From an uncultured Saprospiraceae bacterium (lineage in GTDB: Bacteria > Bacteroidota > Bacteroidia > Chitinophagales > Saprospiraceae), in the NCBI GenBank assembly GCA_938016265.1, contig CALLWB010000084.1, forward strand, positions 1 through 64,000: a DNA stretch of 64,000 nt, in the 5' to 3' direction. Below the pieces are notes generated by a model. It saw only the letters and a list, made by a program, of their open reading frames with translations. It had not been told where the DNA came from and searched no databases. Both the position numbers and the translations under genes were made by a program. Position 1 is the stretch's first letter; the number at the start of each line of letters is the position of its first letter. Below, piece by piece: positions 52,915-62,425 of this stretch.

Positions 52915-55900
52915 ATGGAAGAAATAAAGGAAAAAGTAAATAAAGTCTACCGCGAGTTTTCATTGACAAGCCTCGCTGTTGACAATGCGACTAGCGTTAT
53001 TTTATTGACAATCATGATTGTGATTTTTGGTGTCTCGGCCTATCAGACTATGCCGAAAGAACAATTCCCTGAAATTGTTTTACCGACAATCTCTATCGTC
53101 ACTCCATATCCTGGAAACTCCGCCACAGACATCGAAAATCTGGTCACCAGACCCATCGAAAAAGAACTAAAGTCCATCTCCGGTATTGATGACTTGAACT
53201 CTACCTCGATGCAGGATTTTTCGACCATCATCGTCAATTTTGGTACGGAGGTATCTATAGATAAAGCGCTTCAAGAAGTAAAAGATGCGGTAGATAAAGC
53301 TAAAGCTGAACTGCCAAACGACTTACCAAATGACCCCGAAGTAAACGATATCAACTTCTCAGAAATACCAATCGTAACCGTAAATCTCTCTGGAGACTTG
53401 AGCTTAGATGAACTTAGAAACTACGCTGAATATCTTCAGGATGAACTAGAAAAATTATCGGAAATTTCAGAAGCTCAAATAAAAGGAGCCCTAGAGCGAG
53501 AAGTAAAGATCAATGTCGATTTACCAAAAATGCAAGCTCTAAAGGTCAGTTTTTACGATGTTTCACAAGCGATCGAAAAGGAAAACATGACCATGTCGGG
53601 CGGTTCTTTGCTGTCCAATGGTTTTCGAAGGGACATTCGGGTAGTCGGAGAGTTTAAAAACATAGACGAAATCAAAAATGTGGTCGTAAAAAGTGAACGT
53701 CTGAATACGATTTTCCTCAAAGATTTTGCCGACGTTTCCCTAGGCTATAAAGATCGGGATAGTTATGCAAGAGCAGATAAATTGCCTGTTGTTTCGTTGG
53801 ATGTGATCAAGCGTGCAGGATCCAATCTACTAGGCGCTTCCGACAAAATAAAAGTGATTGTCGAGAATTCCAAAAAGAATAAATTTCCTGAGTCCTTGAA
53901 TGTTTCTTTGTTTAATGATCAGTCGATTAATACCAGAGCTCAAGTAGCCAATCTGGAAAATAGTATCTATTCAGGGGTTATTTTGGTCGTGATCGTGCTC
54001 CTGTTTTTCCTTGGAGGGCGTAACTCCCTGTTTGTAGGTATTGCTATACCGTTGTCCATGTTGATGGGCTTCTTGATACTAAGTATTCTCGGTATTTCGA
54101 TGAATGTGGTCGTGCTGTTTGCGCTCATATTGGCGCTGGGAATGCTGGTGGATAATGGAATTGTGGTGGTAGAAAACATTTATCGATATCGACAAGAAGG
54201 CTATTCCGGAAAGGAAGCCTCAAAAAAAGCAACTGGAGAAGTTGCCTGGCCGATTATTGCTTCTACAGCGACCACGCTCGCAGCATTCGTCCCGTTGGCA
54301 TTTTGGCCGGGGATGATGGGGAGTTTTATCAAATATATGCCGATTACCCTGATTATTGTGCTTTCGTCTTCGTTGTTTGTGGCGTTGGTCATCAATCCAG
54401 TATTGACCTCTTTGCTTATGCGATTGGATGAGGAGACCAATGATCCAAAGCATTTCAAAAAAAGAGTAATTACCAACCTAACCATAGCCGTAGTGATTGC
54501 TTTGTTGGCAGGGCTTTGCCACGTGTCAAATGCGATAACCTTTAGGAATTTGCTGATTATGATACTGGTTGTTCTGCTAGCGAATTTCTTCATATTACGA
54601 CCCCTTGGGCTTGTTTTCCAAAAAAGGGTCATTCCAAAAATGGAGAGTGCTTACGACAAGTTCATACGGGGCATGTTATATAAAATTGTACCTATTTTTG
54701 TATTTGCAGGAACCTTCGTTCTATTGATTGTTTCTATAATGCTGCTAGGTGCAAATATGCCGAAAGTAGAATTTTTTCCTACAGCGGATCCACTTTACGT
54801 GAATACGTTCGTAGAAATGCCTATCGGCACCGACATCGAAACTACCAATGAACTTGTCAAAGAGTTGGAGGATAAAGTGGCCAAGGCAGTTGAACCGTAC
54901 GGTGAAGTAGTAGAAGCCGTACTCGTACAAATAGGAAAAGGAACCAGTGATCCAAGTGGTCCACCAGAACCCGGCTCCTCCCCAAACAAATCAAGGATCA
55001 CCGCTTCTTTTGTCCCTTCAGAGGACAGAAATGGCGTGTCGACCTTCGAGATTATGGACAAAATCAGGCAAGCCACCAAGGGCTATGCAGGCGTTGATAT
55101 CGTCATCGACAAAAATTCAGACGGCCCACCAACAGGAAAGGCTATCAATATAGAAATATCAGGAGAAGACATGGATGAGTTGTCCAAATTGTCCAACGAT
55201 ATGATTGCCTACATCGAGCAAAAAAACATCGCCGGAGTAGAAGAGCTAAAAGCAGATGTCACCCTGGGAAAACCGGAAATGATTGTCGACGTAAATCGTG
55301 AAGCTGCGGGCCGATATGAGGTGTCCACCAGAGATATAGCAGTCGCCATCCGTACCGCAATTTATGGACAAGAAGTGTCCAAATTCAAGGATGGAGAAGA
55401 CGAATATCCGATCATGGTAAGGCTAGATAAAAAGTACCGAAACAATATCTCTGCTTTGATGAATCAGAAAATTACTTTCCGAAGTATGGCTTCTGGTAAA
55501 GTCCAGCAGGTACCTATTTCTGCAGTAGCCAGCATCCGGTACACCTCCACCTACAGTTCTGTAAAACGGAAAGATATGGATCGGGTAATCTCCGTCTATT
55601 CCAATGTATTGCAAAGTTACAACGCCAATGAGGTGGTTGCCGAAATACAAAACGAGCTCGCGGACTACGAATTGCCGGAGGGGTATAGCTATATTTTCTC
55701 AGGAGAGCAGGAAGAACAAGCCAAAGCAGTAGCTTTCTTGGGACGCGCATTGATGATTGCCATGTTTTCTATCTTCATTATTTTGGTGAGCCAGTTCAAT
55801 AGCCTCACACAGGCTATGATTATTCTGATTTCTGTTTTGTTTAGTACGATTGGGGTATTTCTTGGGTACGTTTTTACTGGCGCGAATCTGGTGATCTTTA

Positions 55901-56388
55901 TGACAGGTATTGGGATTATTTCCTTGGCGGGAATTGTGGTGAATAATGCCATCGTATTGGTGGATTATGTCAATTTGACGCGCCGTCGGAAACGAGAAGA
56001 GCTGGGGTTGATGGAGGATGAAGAACTGCCGGACTATATGGTCAAGGAGGCAATTGTCTTTGGAGGCCGGGTGCGACTGCGCCCTGTTTTGTTGACTGCA
56101 ATTACTACCATTCTAGGGTTGGTTCCTTTGGCTATCGGCTTCAATTTTAATTTTTATTCCTTTGTAGAGCGATTTGATCCTGAGATTTTTATTGGTGGGG
56201 ACAATGTTGCTTTCTGGGGGCCGATGGCATGGACGGTGATTTACGGATTGACGTTTGCTACCTTTCTGACGTTGGTGGTGGTGCCAGTTATGTACTGGTT
56301 GTTTTATAGGATGACGCGGGCATTTCAACGTCTGTTTAAGATTGGGCCGAAGACTTGGATTCCTGATGAGGCAGACCTCACTTTGTAA
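52915..56388 (+). CDS. RND efflux permease (AcrB/HAE1-like)
   Basis: A 1157-residue inner-membrane proton/substrate antiporter with 12 transmembrane helices in two repeats and large periplasmic loops. TM1 is at about 25-45, and FPEIVLPTISIVTPYPGNSATDIE is the start of the porter domain. TM4 has LALGMLVDNGIVVVENIYRYR; Asp about 412 equals one of the AcrB pair D407/D408, while the other position is Asn. TM10 has GIVVNNAIVLVDYVN, where AcrB carries Lys940. So the proton relay is composed differently. Substrate class cannot be read (drug, bile acid or metal). Last gene of the operon starting at the TetR gene. Confidence 0.93.
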   Translation: MEEIKEKVNKVYREFSLTSLAVDNATSVILLTIMIVIFGVSAYQTMPKEQFPEIVLPTISIVTPYPGNSATDIENLVTRPIEKELKSISGIDDLNSTSMQDFSTIIVNFGTEVSIDKALQEVKDAVDKAKAELPNDLPNDPEVNDINFSEIPIVTVNLSGDLSLDELRNYAEYLQDELEKLSEISEAQIKGALEREVKINVDLPKMQALKVSFYDVSQAIEKENMTMSGGSLLSNGFRRDIRVVGEFKNIDEIKNVVVKSERLNTIFLKDFADVSLGYKDRDSYARADKLPVVSLDVIKRAGSNLLGASDKIKVIVENSKKNKFPESLNVSLFNDQSINTRAQVANLENSIYSGVILVVIVLLFFLGGRNSLFVGIAIPLSMLMGFLILSILGISMNVVVLFALILALGMLVDNGIVVVENIYRYRQEGYSGKEASKKATGEVAWPIIASTATTLAAFVPLAFWPGMMGSFIKYMPITLIIVLSSSLFVALVINPVLTSLLMRLDEETNDPKHFKKRVITNLTIAVVIALLAGLCHVSNAITFRNLLIMILVVLLANFFILRPLGLVFQKRVIPKMESAYDKFIRGMLYKIVPIFVFAGTFVLLIVSIMLLGANMPKVEFFPTADPLYVNTFVEMPIGTDIETTNELVKELEDKVAKAVEPYGEVVEAVLVQIGKGTSDPSGPPEPGSSPNKSRITASFVPSEDRNGVSTFEIMDKIRQATKGYAGVDIVIDKNSDGPPTGKAINIEISGEDMDELSKLSNDMIAYIEQKNIAGVEELKADVTLGKPEMIVDVNREAAGRYEVSTRDIAVAIRTAIYGQEVSKFKDGEDEYPIMVRLDKKYRNNISALMNQKITFRSMASGKVQQVPISAVASIRYTSTYSSVKRKDMDRVISVYSNVLQSYNANEVVAEIQNELADYELPEGYSYIFSGEQEEQAKAVAFLGRALMIAMFSIFIILVSQFNSLTQAMIILISVLFSTIGVFLGYVFTGANLVIFMTGIGIISLAGIVVNNAIVLVDYVNLTRRRKREELGLMEDEELPDYMVKEAIVFGGRVRLRPVLLTAITTILGLVPLAIGFNFNFYSFVERFDPEIFIGGDNVAFWGPMAWTVIYGLTFATFLTLVVVPVMYWLFYRMTRAFQRLFKIGPKTWIPDEADLTL

Positions 56389-56436
56389 GATGGACAGGAT
56401 ATATATAAGTTACTAGAAATTCTGGGTATGCACTAG

Positions 56437-56470
56437 AATAAAAAAGGGAGCTATCCTTTGATAACTCCCT
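56437..56470 (-). terminator. Terminator of the Cys/Trp-rich lipoprotein gene
   Basis: AGGGAGCTATC (from 56445) pairs with GATAACTCCCT (to 56470) with one wobble. On the minus strand the hairpin is followed by a T-rich run (plus-strand A tract 56438-56445). It overlaps a 70-bp direct repeat. Confidence 0.75.
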
Positions 56471-56520
56471 ACTTATTGAGATTTCTCGATTAAGCTAAAA
56501 AAGGGAATTTACTTAATGAG
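56451..56520. repeat. 70-bp direct repeat, copy 1
   Basis: Ungapped match with 57309-57378, 61 of 70 identical by my count. Both copies lie just downstream of minus-strand genes (28 bp and 36 bp past the stops). Both include the CTATCCTTTGAT hairpin arm and end with TTTACTTAATGAG. Confidence 0.9.
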
Positions 56521-56548
56521 TTAATAAATCATCAGTTAATTTAGCGAC

Positions 56549-57070
56549 TTAACAAAAATTGCCTTGCCATGCAATCCAGCAATATCTAGAATTATGATCT
56601 ACCCAGCAGCACCTCTTCTTAGTCCAACAGTATCCTGAAGTAATTGAGCACGTCGTGTATCTCGAGTCTAACTTAGTTGTAGCATCAAAAGATGCTAGTT
56701 GAGCTACTTGTCGTGCTGTAAGGTGATTGGTCAAATCTACATCAGATAAACCTTCATCTTTCTTTAGTGTGTTTACTACCTCCCCATACTTTCCTTCTTT
56801 AATCAGAAAAATTGTGCGACGGTGGTTTTCTACCATTGCTTGAACTTGTGCTTCGGTTGCAGCGTTCATAAAATTGATGGCTGCTGTTTCATCTTCATAA
56901 CCTGCAGGAAGAACCACGATTTTGTTATCCAATAATGAATTGGTGATTTGTGAAGTTTCTGTTTCAATAACTTCTGTCATTAGGTCATTCTGCTTAGAGC
57001 AGGCAGTAAAAAATACTGCGATGGCAATAAGAGCTAACATGGCAATTGAGCCAAATTTAAAATTTTTCAT
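56549..57070 (-). CDS. Small lipoprotein with Cys/Trp-rich C-terminus
   Basis: A 173-residue lipoprotein with no family that I recognise. The signal peptide ends in the lipobox FFTACS (Cys about 24). Residues about 45-135 form a helical domain (AATEAQVQAMVENHRRTIFL; GEVVNTLKKDEGLSD). The last about 33 residues are very different: six cysteines and four tryptophans, with three CW pairs in YCWTKKRCCWV and RYCWIAW. Such a tail suggests disulfide cross-linking, metal binding or peptide-like secretion signals; none can be shown. The gene sits between two 70-bp direct repeats and next to a remnant of a T9SS tail. Confidence 0.72.
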   Translation of the reverse strand: MKNFKFGSIAMLALIAIAVFFTACSKQNDLMTEVIETETSQITNSLLDNKIVVLPAGYEDETAAINFMNAATEAQVQAMVENHRRTIFLIKEGKYGEVVNTLKKDEGLSDVDLTNHLTARQVAQLASFDATTKLDSRYTTCSITSGYCWTKKRCCWVDHNSRYCWIAWQGNFC

Positions 57071-57206
57071 AATAATTAAATTTAAAAATGTTATATAATA
57101 ATAAAATGTACATTTCTGTGTGATAGTATTTATCCCTGGTGTAATACCAAGCTAAAAATTAGCAATGCAACAAACACGCTATCTGCAATGTATTGGAAAT
57201 GCTTGT

Positions 57207-57248
57207 TTACTTTAGAGTCAACTTGGCACTGCCAAAGGTTTGGTTATT
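57207..57248 (-). pseudogene. Remnant of a T9SS sorting-domain C-terminus
   Basis: On the minus strand the sequence reads NNQTFGSAKLTLK followed by TAA. The neighbouring intact cargo gene ends NNQILDSGKLILK-stop. Identity continues at DNA level around the stop codon. An in-frame stop directly precedes the fragment, so it is not expressed. It looks like the 3' end of a former duplicate of the cargo gene. Confidence 0.7.
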
Positions 57249-57308
57249 TTAAAAGGTTGATTGGGATTTGGTCATCTATAAAAAATGCCTAGTCGTATCA
57301 TAAGGTAA

Positions 57309-57378
57309 CTATCCTTTGATAGCTCCCTACTTATTGACAATACTCAAATGAGCCAAAAAAGGAAATTTACTTAATGAG
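57309..57378. repeat. 70-bp direct repeat, copy 2
   Basis: Partner of 56451-56520; begins 36 bp past the stop of the 942-residue cargo gene. The hairpin is weaker here and lacks the T run on the minus strand. Confidence 0.9.
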
Positions 57379-57414
57379 CATATGAGGTGTTTAATTTTTA
57401 AATGAATTGCTTAT

Positions 57415-60243
57415 TTACTTTAGAATCAACTTACCGCTATCCAGGATTTGATTGTTCATCAGAATAGAGTAGAAGTAGATTCCTGTTGGCAAATTGTTGC
57501 GACTTAACTCCAATTGATTGTCGTTGAAATTGACTCGTTGGATGACCCTTCCTGTCAGATCAACCAGGCGAAATTCTTTTGTTTGTTCAGGCACACCTTT
57601 CAAGTGAAGCGTGGTAGCCTCCTCAAATGGATTTGGATAGACTGTAACTTGTAATTCTGGATATTCGGATACATTATTGATGGCTGTTTGCACTATCGCA
57701 CTTTCAATCTCGCCGATTTGATGGTAGGTTTCATTAGTCATCACAGGAGCATTAAAGTCAAAGAAAATGGCTGCCCGATTATTAATGATTGTACCAATTG
57801 GGAGACTATCTTTTTGTGAAATTTTGAAGTAGATAAAACCGTGAGAACCTGGTTCATTGGTGGTTGAATCTACTAGGAGGATATTATTAAATGAAAATTT
57901 TAAAACATTCCCGTTTACGATATCCAGATTGTATGGATGGCTGAACGCACCTACCTTGAGGGTGTTTATGTCCAGAAGGTCGGTAAGAGTGTCTTTGATG
58001 ACGACCGTAAATGCAGTATCTGTACCAGTGTTTTGAAAACGAATGCGGTAGTTCAAATCAATATTTTGCTCGATGATGTGATCGGTGCCGACTCCTTCCG
58101 GGGTAGCACTTTTGTCGTTAGGATCGTAGGAACCTTGGTTTTCTGTACAATCTATAGAGAGGAAGTCGCGTACGTCACCATGAGGTAAGTTATTTAACAA
58201 GCCAATCGTGAAAATCTGTGTGATCGGATCAAGGCCACAACCTTCAATGGCTGCAGATGGGGTATAATTGGGCGGGAAATAACCGGTAGCCTGTTCCGCA
58301 TAAATGTGATAAGTGCTACCATTTGCCAGATATCTATTCGGCAATTCTTCATTGACATCAAGCTCGAAAGTCCCTGTTTTGAGGATGATATTGTCTTCGG
58401 CAACAATATAATTTAATGGCGCGATCATATCTCCTATCCCCGTATTTTTTATATTCAACTCTACGCTGTCAATCTCACAAGCTGCAGTCACCGTGGTGAT
58501 GGATCCGTCCCAGGTTATCCCAGGAGGGATACACAACGTGTCAGGGTAGATGTGCGCTTCCGTGCAGTGTGTTTGTCCTAGCACCGTGGAGTCACAGTCC
58601 ACTGTCACGTTGATTGAAAAAGAACCACATTCGTTGAGGGCAACATCTCCTAAAGGAAAGGTGTACTTATTTCCATTGAAAGAAGACCATGGGATGGAGC
58701 TCGAATTTACAGTCAGGTATGGATCAAGATCTATTTCTATATAGGCACCTGTTGCATCTATCGTTCCTGCATTGCAGTAAGAGACGTAATAGTTATTCTC
58801 AAAACATCTGCGCAATAAAGGTGTACCAATATTTACAATCATGTAGGGACATTCTACAATAGGATCGACTACCAAATCTACCGAAGTGGTGTCATAACTA
58901 GAGAGTTGTATCAAATTTTGAGTTTGGCAAATAGCCCAAATCGGACTAGGTGGAATAAGTTCTAATTGGTAAGCCCCGCTATCCAGATTAAACTCATATC
59001 GGCCTTGCTCATTAGTGATTTCGTAAAAAACGTTTTGCTGGTCATCTGTTGCCTTTACCGTCCAATTTTCGAGTAGCAATTCCAACGAATCCAGGTTGCA
59101 ATTGAGATTGTCATCTATTCCGACCTGTCCCATGATATAATTAGAATTAAGATAGCCATCGCCATTCAGTTTTAAAAGATAATTATTTGCTTGATGGGGG
59201 TTAGTTACTACAATATATCCATTATCCAGAGTATTATCTTGACCGTTGAAGCCAGCAAAATCATCAAATATTCTTTGCCAAAGTAAATTGCCATTCGCAT
59301 CTACTTTCAGAATAAACCCCTTATTGCCATTGTCAAAATCAATCCCAGAGACAATTGCTTCGCCGTTTGGTGTGAAATCGATTTTTAACACGATAATATT
59401 TATCGTAGAAACAGGAATCTTAGTATGTCGTTCGACTACCCCAAGACTATCTATTTTTGTGATTAGTATTTTTGGGCTCGAAAAACCAATAGAGTCCAGT
59501 GTTATTGCAGAAATAATTCCTCCGTCAGGAGTTGAGCAAATGTCCCCAGCATAACCGGAATGATTAGGTACTCCGACTTCGGTATCCCATAATACATTGC
59601 CTGATAGATCTAAAGTCGCAACTGATTCCCTATATGATAAGGGTACTCGATAAGCAATAGAGAATGTATTGTTGGTGTTTAGCGCTAATCCACTGATATC
59701 GTTAAAAAACATTGTTGACCATTCCAATGTACCATTTTCGCTAAGTTTATGAACGTGATCCTCATCATCTAATAAGAGGAAACCTCCGTCGGCTGTTTCG
59801 AAAATTTCATTAAATTCTTTTGCACTAGAAGTAAAGGGGGGGGAATATTCCCATACCTTATTTCCAGACAGGTCAGTTTTAACAACGTATCCGCTGGAAG
59901 TGAATCCATTTAGATAATCCATCCTACGACCAGCAAAAACATAACCCCCATCACTCAGGAGATCGACCCCTAATATTATAACTGCAGCAGAGGTATCTAT
60001 ATGCTTTTTCTCCCATTGTATTTGTCCCTCAGAATCTGTTTTAGCTATATACAATTCGCTGGACCCATTATGTCCAGAAATAATAAACCCACCATCCGGA
60101 CATGTTTTGGCAACTTGGAGCACAAGATTAGGGTAATTTTTCATCCAACCTTGACCAAATAGACCAGAATTAAAACTAAACAAAAGAAAGAGGAGAAAAA
60201 TTGGGGCTGCAGGTAGAACAATATTGTTTTTGAGGATTTTCAT
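57415..60243 (-). CDS. T9SS cargo protein with propeller-like and DUF7619-type domains
   Basis: A 942-residue exported protein. The signal peptide ends near SGLFGQG (about 32). Residues about 40-360 are a repeat-rich, propeller-like region (PDGGFIISGHNGSSELYIAKTD and variants, including SDGGYVFAGRR and TPDGGIISAIT). A carboxypeptidase-regulatory-like part follows (about 375-460). Residues about 690-840 match a DUF7619/DUF11-like domain (YDPNDKSATPEGVG; LNYRIRFQNTGTDTAF). The last about 80 residues are a type A T9SS sorting domain: VYPNPFEEATTLHLKGV, then GIYFYSILMNNQILDSGKLILK. PorU would remove this tail at the surface. Function of the surface protein is unknown. Confidence 0.88.
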   Translation of the reverse strand: MKILKNNIVLPAAPIFLLFLLFSFNSGLFGQGWMKNYPNLVLQVAKTCPDGGFIISGHNGSSELYIAKTDSEGQIQWEKKHIDTSAAVIILGVDLLSDGGYVFAGRRMDYLNGFTSSGYVVKTDLSGNKVWEYSPPFTSSAKEFNEIFETADGGFLLLDDEDHVHKLSENGTLEWSTMFFNDISGLALNTNNTFSIAYRVPLSYRESVATLDLSGNVLWDTEVGVPNHSGYAGDICSTPDGGIISAITLDSIGFSSPKILITKIDSLGVVERHTKIPVSTINIIVLKIDFTPNGEAIVSGIDFDNGNKGFILKVDANGNLLWQRIFDDFAGFNGQDNTLDNGYIVVTNPHQANNYLLKLNGDGYLNSNYIMGQVGIDDNLNCNLDSLELLLENWTVKATDDQQNVFYEITNEQGRYEFNLDSGAYQLELIPPSPIWAICQTQNLIQLSSYDTTSVDLVVDPIVECPYMIVNIGTPLLRRCFENNYYVSYCNAGTIDATGAYIEIDLDPYLTVNSSSIPWSSFNGNKYTFPLGDVALNECGSFSINVTVDCDSTVLGQTHCTEAHIYPDTLCIPPGITWDGSITTVTAACEIDSVELNIKNTGIGDMIAPLNYIVAEDNIILKTGTFELDVNEELPNRYLANGSTYHIYAEQATGYFPPNYTPSAAIEGCGLDPITQIFTIGLLNNLPHGDVRDFLSIDCTENQGSYDPNDKSATPEGVGTDHIIEQNIDLNYRIRFQNTGTDTAFTVVIKDTLTDLLDINTLKVGAFSHPYNLDIVNGNVLKFSFNNILLVDSTTNEPGSHGFIYFKISQKDSLPIGTIINNRAAIFFDFNAPVMTNETYHQIGEIESAIVQTAINNVSEYPELQVTVYPNPFEEATTLHLKGVPEQTKEFRLVDLTGRVIQRVNFNDNQLELSRNNLPTGIYFYSILMNNQILDSGKLILK

Positions 60244-60372
60244 AATGTGATTTATTAACTTTTGGAAACGTTATGATGTAAAAATGGGACATTCCAAATG
60301 TAATATCAATGACAAATATGGCTGATAGTCCTGAGTATTTTTTATTTTTATCTTTTAATTGCTTGTAATTTA

Positions 60373-61803
60373 ATGAATTATCTAGATAAAGTGTCAGGAG
60401 AAATGAATGAATCTAAGTTGGTTTTAGCTTTAAAATCGTTGAGTCAGGAAGAATTTAGAATATTTAAGCGTTTTTTGTCTTCCAAAATGTTTAATCATAA
60501 CGAAAGGGTAATCGCTCTTTATGACATTCTTAGAAAACAACTGAATGCTGGAAAACCAAATTTTTCCAAAAAATCCGTCCACAATCAACTTTTTGGAGAT
60601 GTACCCTTCGATGCCAAATCCTTTCGCAACCTAATGTCCTACCTCATGAAGTGCCTCGAAAAATTTTTCGTGTATCAGGAATTGCACCAGGAGAAAAGCG
60701 CAGAACTGCTAGCGCTCAGCAGGTCGTACAGAAAGCGAAACCTAAACAAACTATTTGAAAAGGCCGTCAAAGAGACCGAGACCATCCTAGAGCAAATAGC
60801 AACAAGAGATGTTCAGTATCACCAATGGAATTACCAACTTGAAATCGAGAAATGCCATGCACTGCTGCAACAAAAAAGAGCCGCCGCCAACAATTTGCAA
60901 TTGGTGTCTGACCGACTGGACGTTAGCTATTTTGCAGACCGTCTGCGGCAAAGTTGTTTGATGCTGGCCCATAAGACGGTATACAACACCAACTACAACC
61001 TGGGAATGATCAAGCACGTCGTCAAAGAAGTTGAAGAGCAACAACTGCTGGACCTACCTGCTATCGGGATATACTATTATCTCTATAAAGCGCAGACAAA
61101 TGAAGACAATTTCGCGTACTTCAAATCGATGCAACATCACCTTATCACTAGTGCGCATCTTTTTGACAATGCCGAAATGCAAGATATCTATTTGCTTGCG
61201 ATCAATATTGCCATCAAAAATCTTAATCAAGGAAGAACTGAACTGATGAAGGAATTGCTCGAGCTCTATCAAAACGGCATCGAAAAAAAGATTTTACTCA
61301 CCAACGATATTCTTTCTCGGTTTACTTACAAAAATACCATTGCTCTTGCCCTTCAACTCTCGGAGTTTGATTGGGCAACTCAGTTTATAGAAAAGTATAA
61401 GATGAATCTCGAACCCAAATACCGGGAAGAGACCTACGGTTACAACCTCGCCAAACTACATTACACAAAAAAAGAGTATCAAAAAGCCTTACATCTGTTG
61501 GCGGTTACCTCGTTGAGTGATGATATGTATATCAATCTGGATACCAAAATTTTGCTTTCGCGCATCTTCTTCGAACAAAATGAATTTGATGCACTAGAGT
61601 CTGTCCTCAATAGTTTCAAAGTCTATATTCACAGAAAAAAGATGATCGGGTATCAACGGCAAGTCTACCAGAACTTTGTAACCAGTATCCACAAATTAAT
61701 TAGCCACAATAATTTTGACAGGACGGCCACCAAGAAGTTGAAAGAAGAAATCAAGGCAACGCAGCCTTTGCCTGACAAATACTGGTTTTTAGCTCAAATC
61801 TGA
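60373..61803 (+). CDS. Hypothetical helical protein
   Basis: A 476-residue cytoplasmic protein of a type common in Saprospiria, with no named family that I recognise. It is almost entirely alpha-helical, lysine- and glutamine-rich, and organised as TPR/HEAT-like hairpins (YNLAKLHYTKKEYQKALHLLAV near 355-380). The N-terminus MNESKLVLALKSLSQEEFRIFKRFLSSKMFNHNERV resembles the start of sequences with a helical domain preceding TPRs. ATG at 60373 and 60403 are both possible. It has no signal peptide. Its neighbours give no functional clue. Confidence 0.75.
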   Translation: MNYLDKVSGEMNESKLVLALKSLSQEEFRIFKRFLSSKMFNHNERVIALYDILRKQLNAGKPNFSKKSVHNQLFGDVPFDAKSFRNLMSYLMKCLEKFFVYQELHQEKSAELLALSRSYRKRNLNKLFEKAVKETETILEQIATRDVQYHQWNYQLEIEKCHALLQQKRAAANNLQLVSDRLDVSYFADRLRQSCLMLAHKTVYNTNYNLGMIKHVVKEVEEQQLLDLPAIGIYYYLYKAQTNEDNFAYFKSMQHHLITSAHLFDNAEMQDIYLLAINIAIKNLNQGRTELMKELLELYQNGIEKKILLTNDILSRFTYKNTIALALQLSEFDWATQFIEKYKMNLEPKYREETYGYNLAKLHYTKKEYQKALHLLAVTSLSDDMYINLDTKILLSRIFFEQNEFDALESVLNSFKVYIHRKKMIGYQRQVYQNFVTSIHKLISHNNFDRTATKKLKEEIKATQPLPDKYWFLAQI

Positions 61804-61855
61804 TCCCTAGGTATAACGAACCAATAATAAATAAAGAAAATAGCTAACCAGTACT

Positions 61856-61863
61856 TATCTTTG
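61856..61863 (+). promoter_or_regulatory. -7 promoter element of the 153-residue membrane protein
   Basis: TATCTTTG is an exact TAnnTTTG, 20 bp before the ATG. No matching -33. Confidence 0.5.
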
Positions 61864-61883
61864 CTCCAAATTAGAGCAACTTC

Positions 61884-62345
61884 ATGCGAAATATTTCATC
61901 ACAGCTTACCTTAGCTTTTAAGGTTTTTTTTCCGACCATTTGGTTGACTTTCTTTGCGACCATCGTTGGGTTTATTCTATTGTCTGAAGATGGAGTAGAT
62001 GCCTTTGGCGGTGCAGCATTCGATCCTACTACGGTGAGATTGGTAGCTGTTGGTTTTTTCGTTTTTTGGGCACTATTTTTTTACTTCTTTTTTATGCGTT
62101 TAAAACGGGTGGAGTTGGATGAACATTTTTTATACGCGACCAACTATTATAAGACCTACCGTTACCCCTTTCACAACATCGAAAAACTAACTCTCGGACG
62201 GTTTTTATTCTGGAGACCCACCAAAGTACACCTGAAAACACCAGGTAAATTCGGGTCAAAATTCACCTTCCTTGCTAGCAATCAACTAGAGGCCTATTTG
62301 GAGGAAAACCCCGACCTCGTTCCTCAGTTGACGATTGAAAAATAA
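61884..62345 (+). CDS. Hypothetical membrane protein
   Basis: A 153-residue protein with two transmembrane helices (about 12-32 and 52-74) and a C-terminal cytoplasmic region (KRVELDEHFLYATNYYKTYRYPFHNIEKL) resembling a small PH-like or bPH domain. No family can be named with confidence. The upstream -7 element supports separate transcription. It converges on the histone-tail protein gene with a shared terminator between them. Confidence 0.7.
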   Translation: MRNISSQLTLAFKVFFPTIWLTFFATIVGFILLSEDGVDAFGGAAFDPTTVRLVAVGFFVFWALFFYFFFMRLKRVELDEHFLYATNYYKTYRYPFHNIEKLTLGRFLFWRPTKVHLKTPGKFGSKFTFLASNQLEAYLEENPDLVPQLTIEK

Positions 62346-62360
62346 TACCAATTTCCATAA

Positions 62361-62401
62361 AAAAGCCACCAACCCGATATACTCAGATTGGTGGCTAACT
62401 A
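62361..62401. terminator. Bidirectional terminator
   Basis: AGCCACCAA (62364-62372) pairs with TTGGTGGCT (62388-62396). An A run before it and T-rich sequence after it allow function on both strands, between two converging genes. Confidence 0.8.
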
Positions 62402-62425
62402 TTTTTCTTAGTTTTTTATAACCAA

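Larger units (their letters stand above)
57071..57414. other. Intergenic region with remnant T9SS tail and repeat
   Basis: Contains a fragment resembling the last codons of the following cargo gene (57207-57248) and copy 2 of the 70-bp repeat (57309-57378). The rest has no coding support. It should hold the promoter of the Cys/Trp-rich lipoprotein on the minus strand. Confidence 0.6.
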
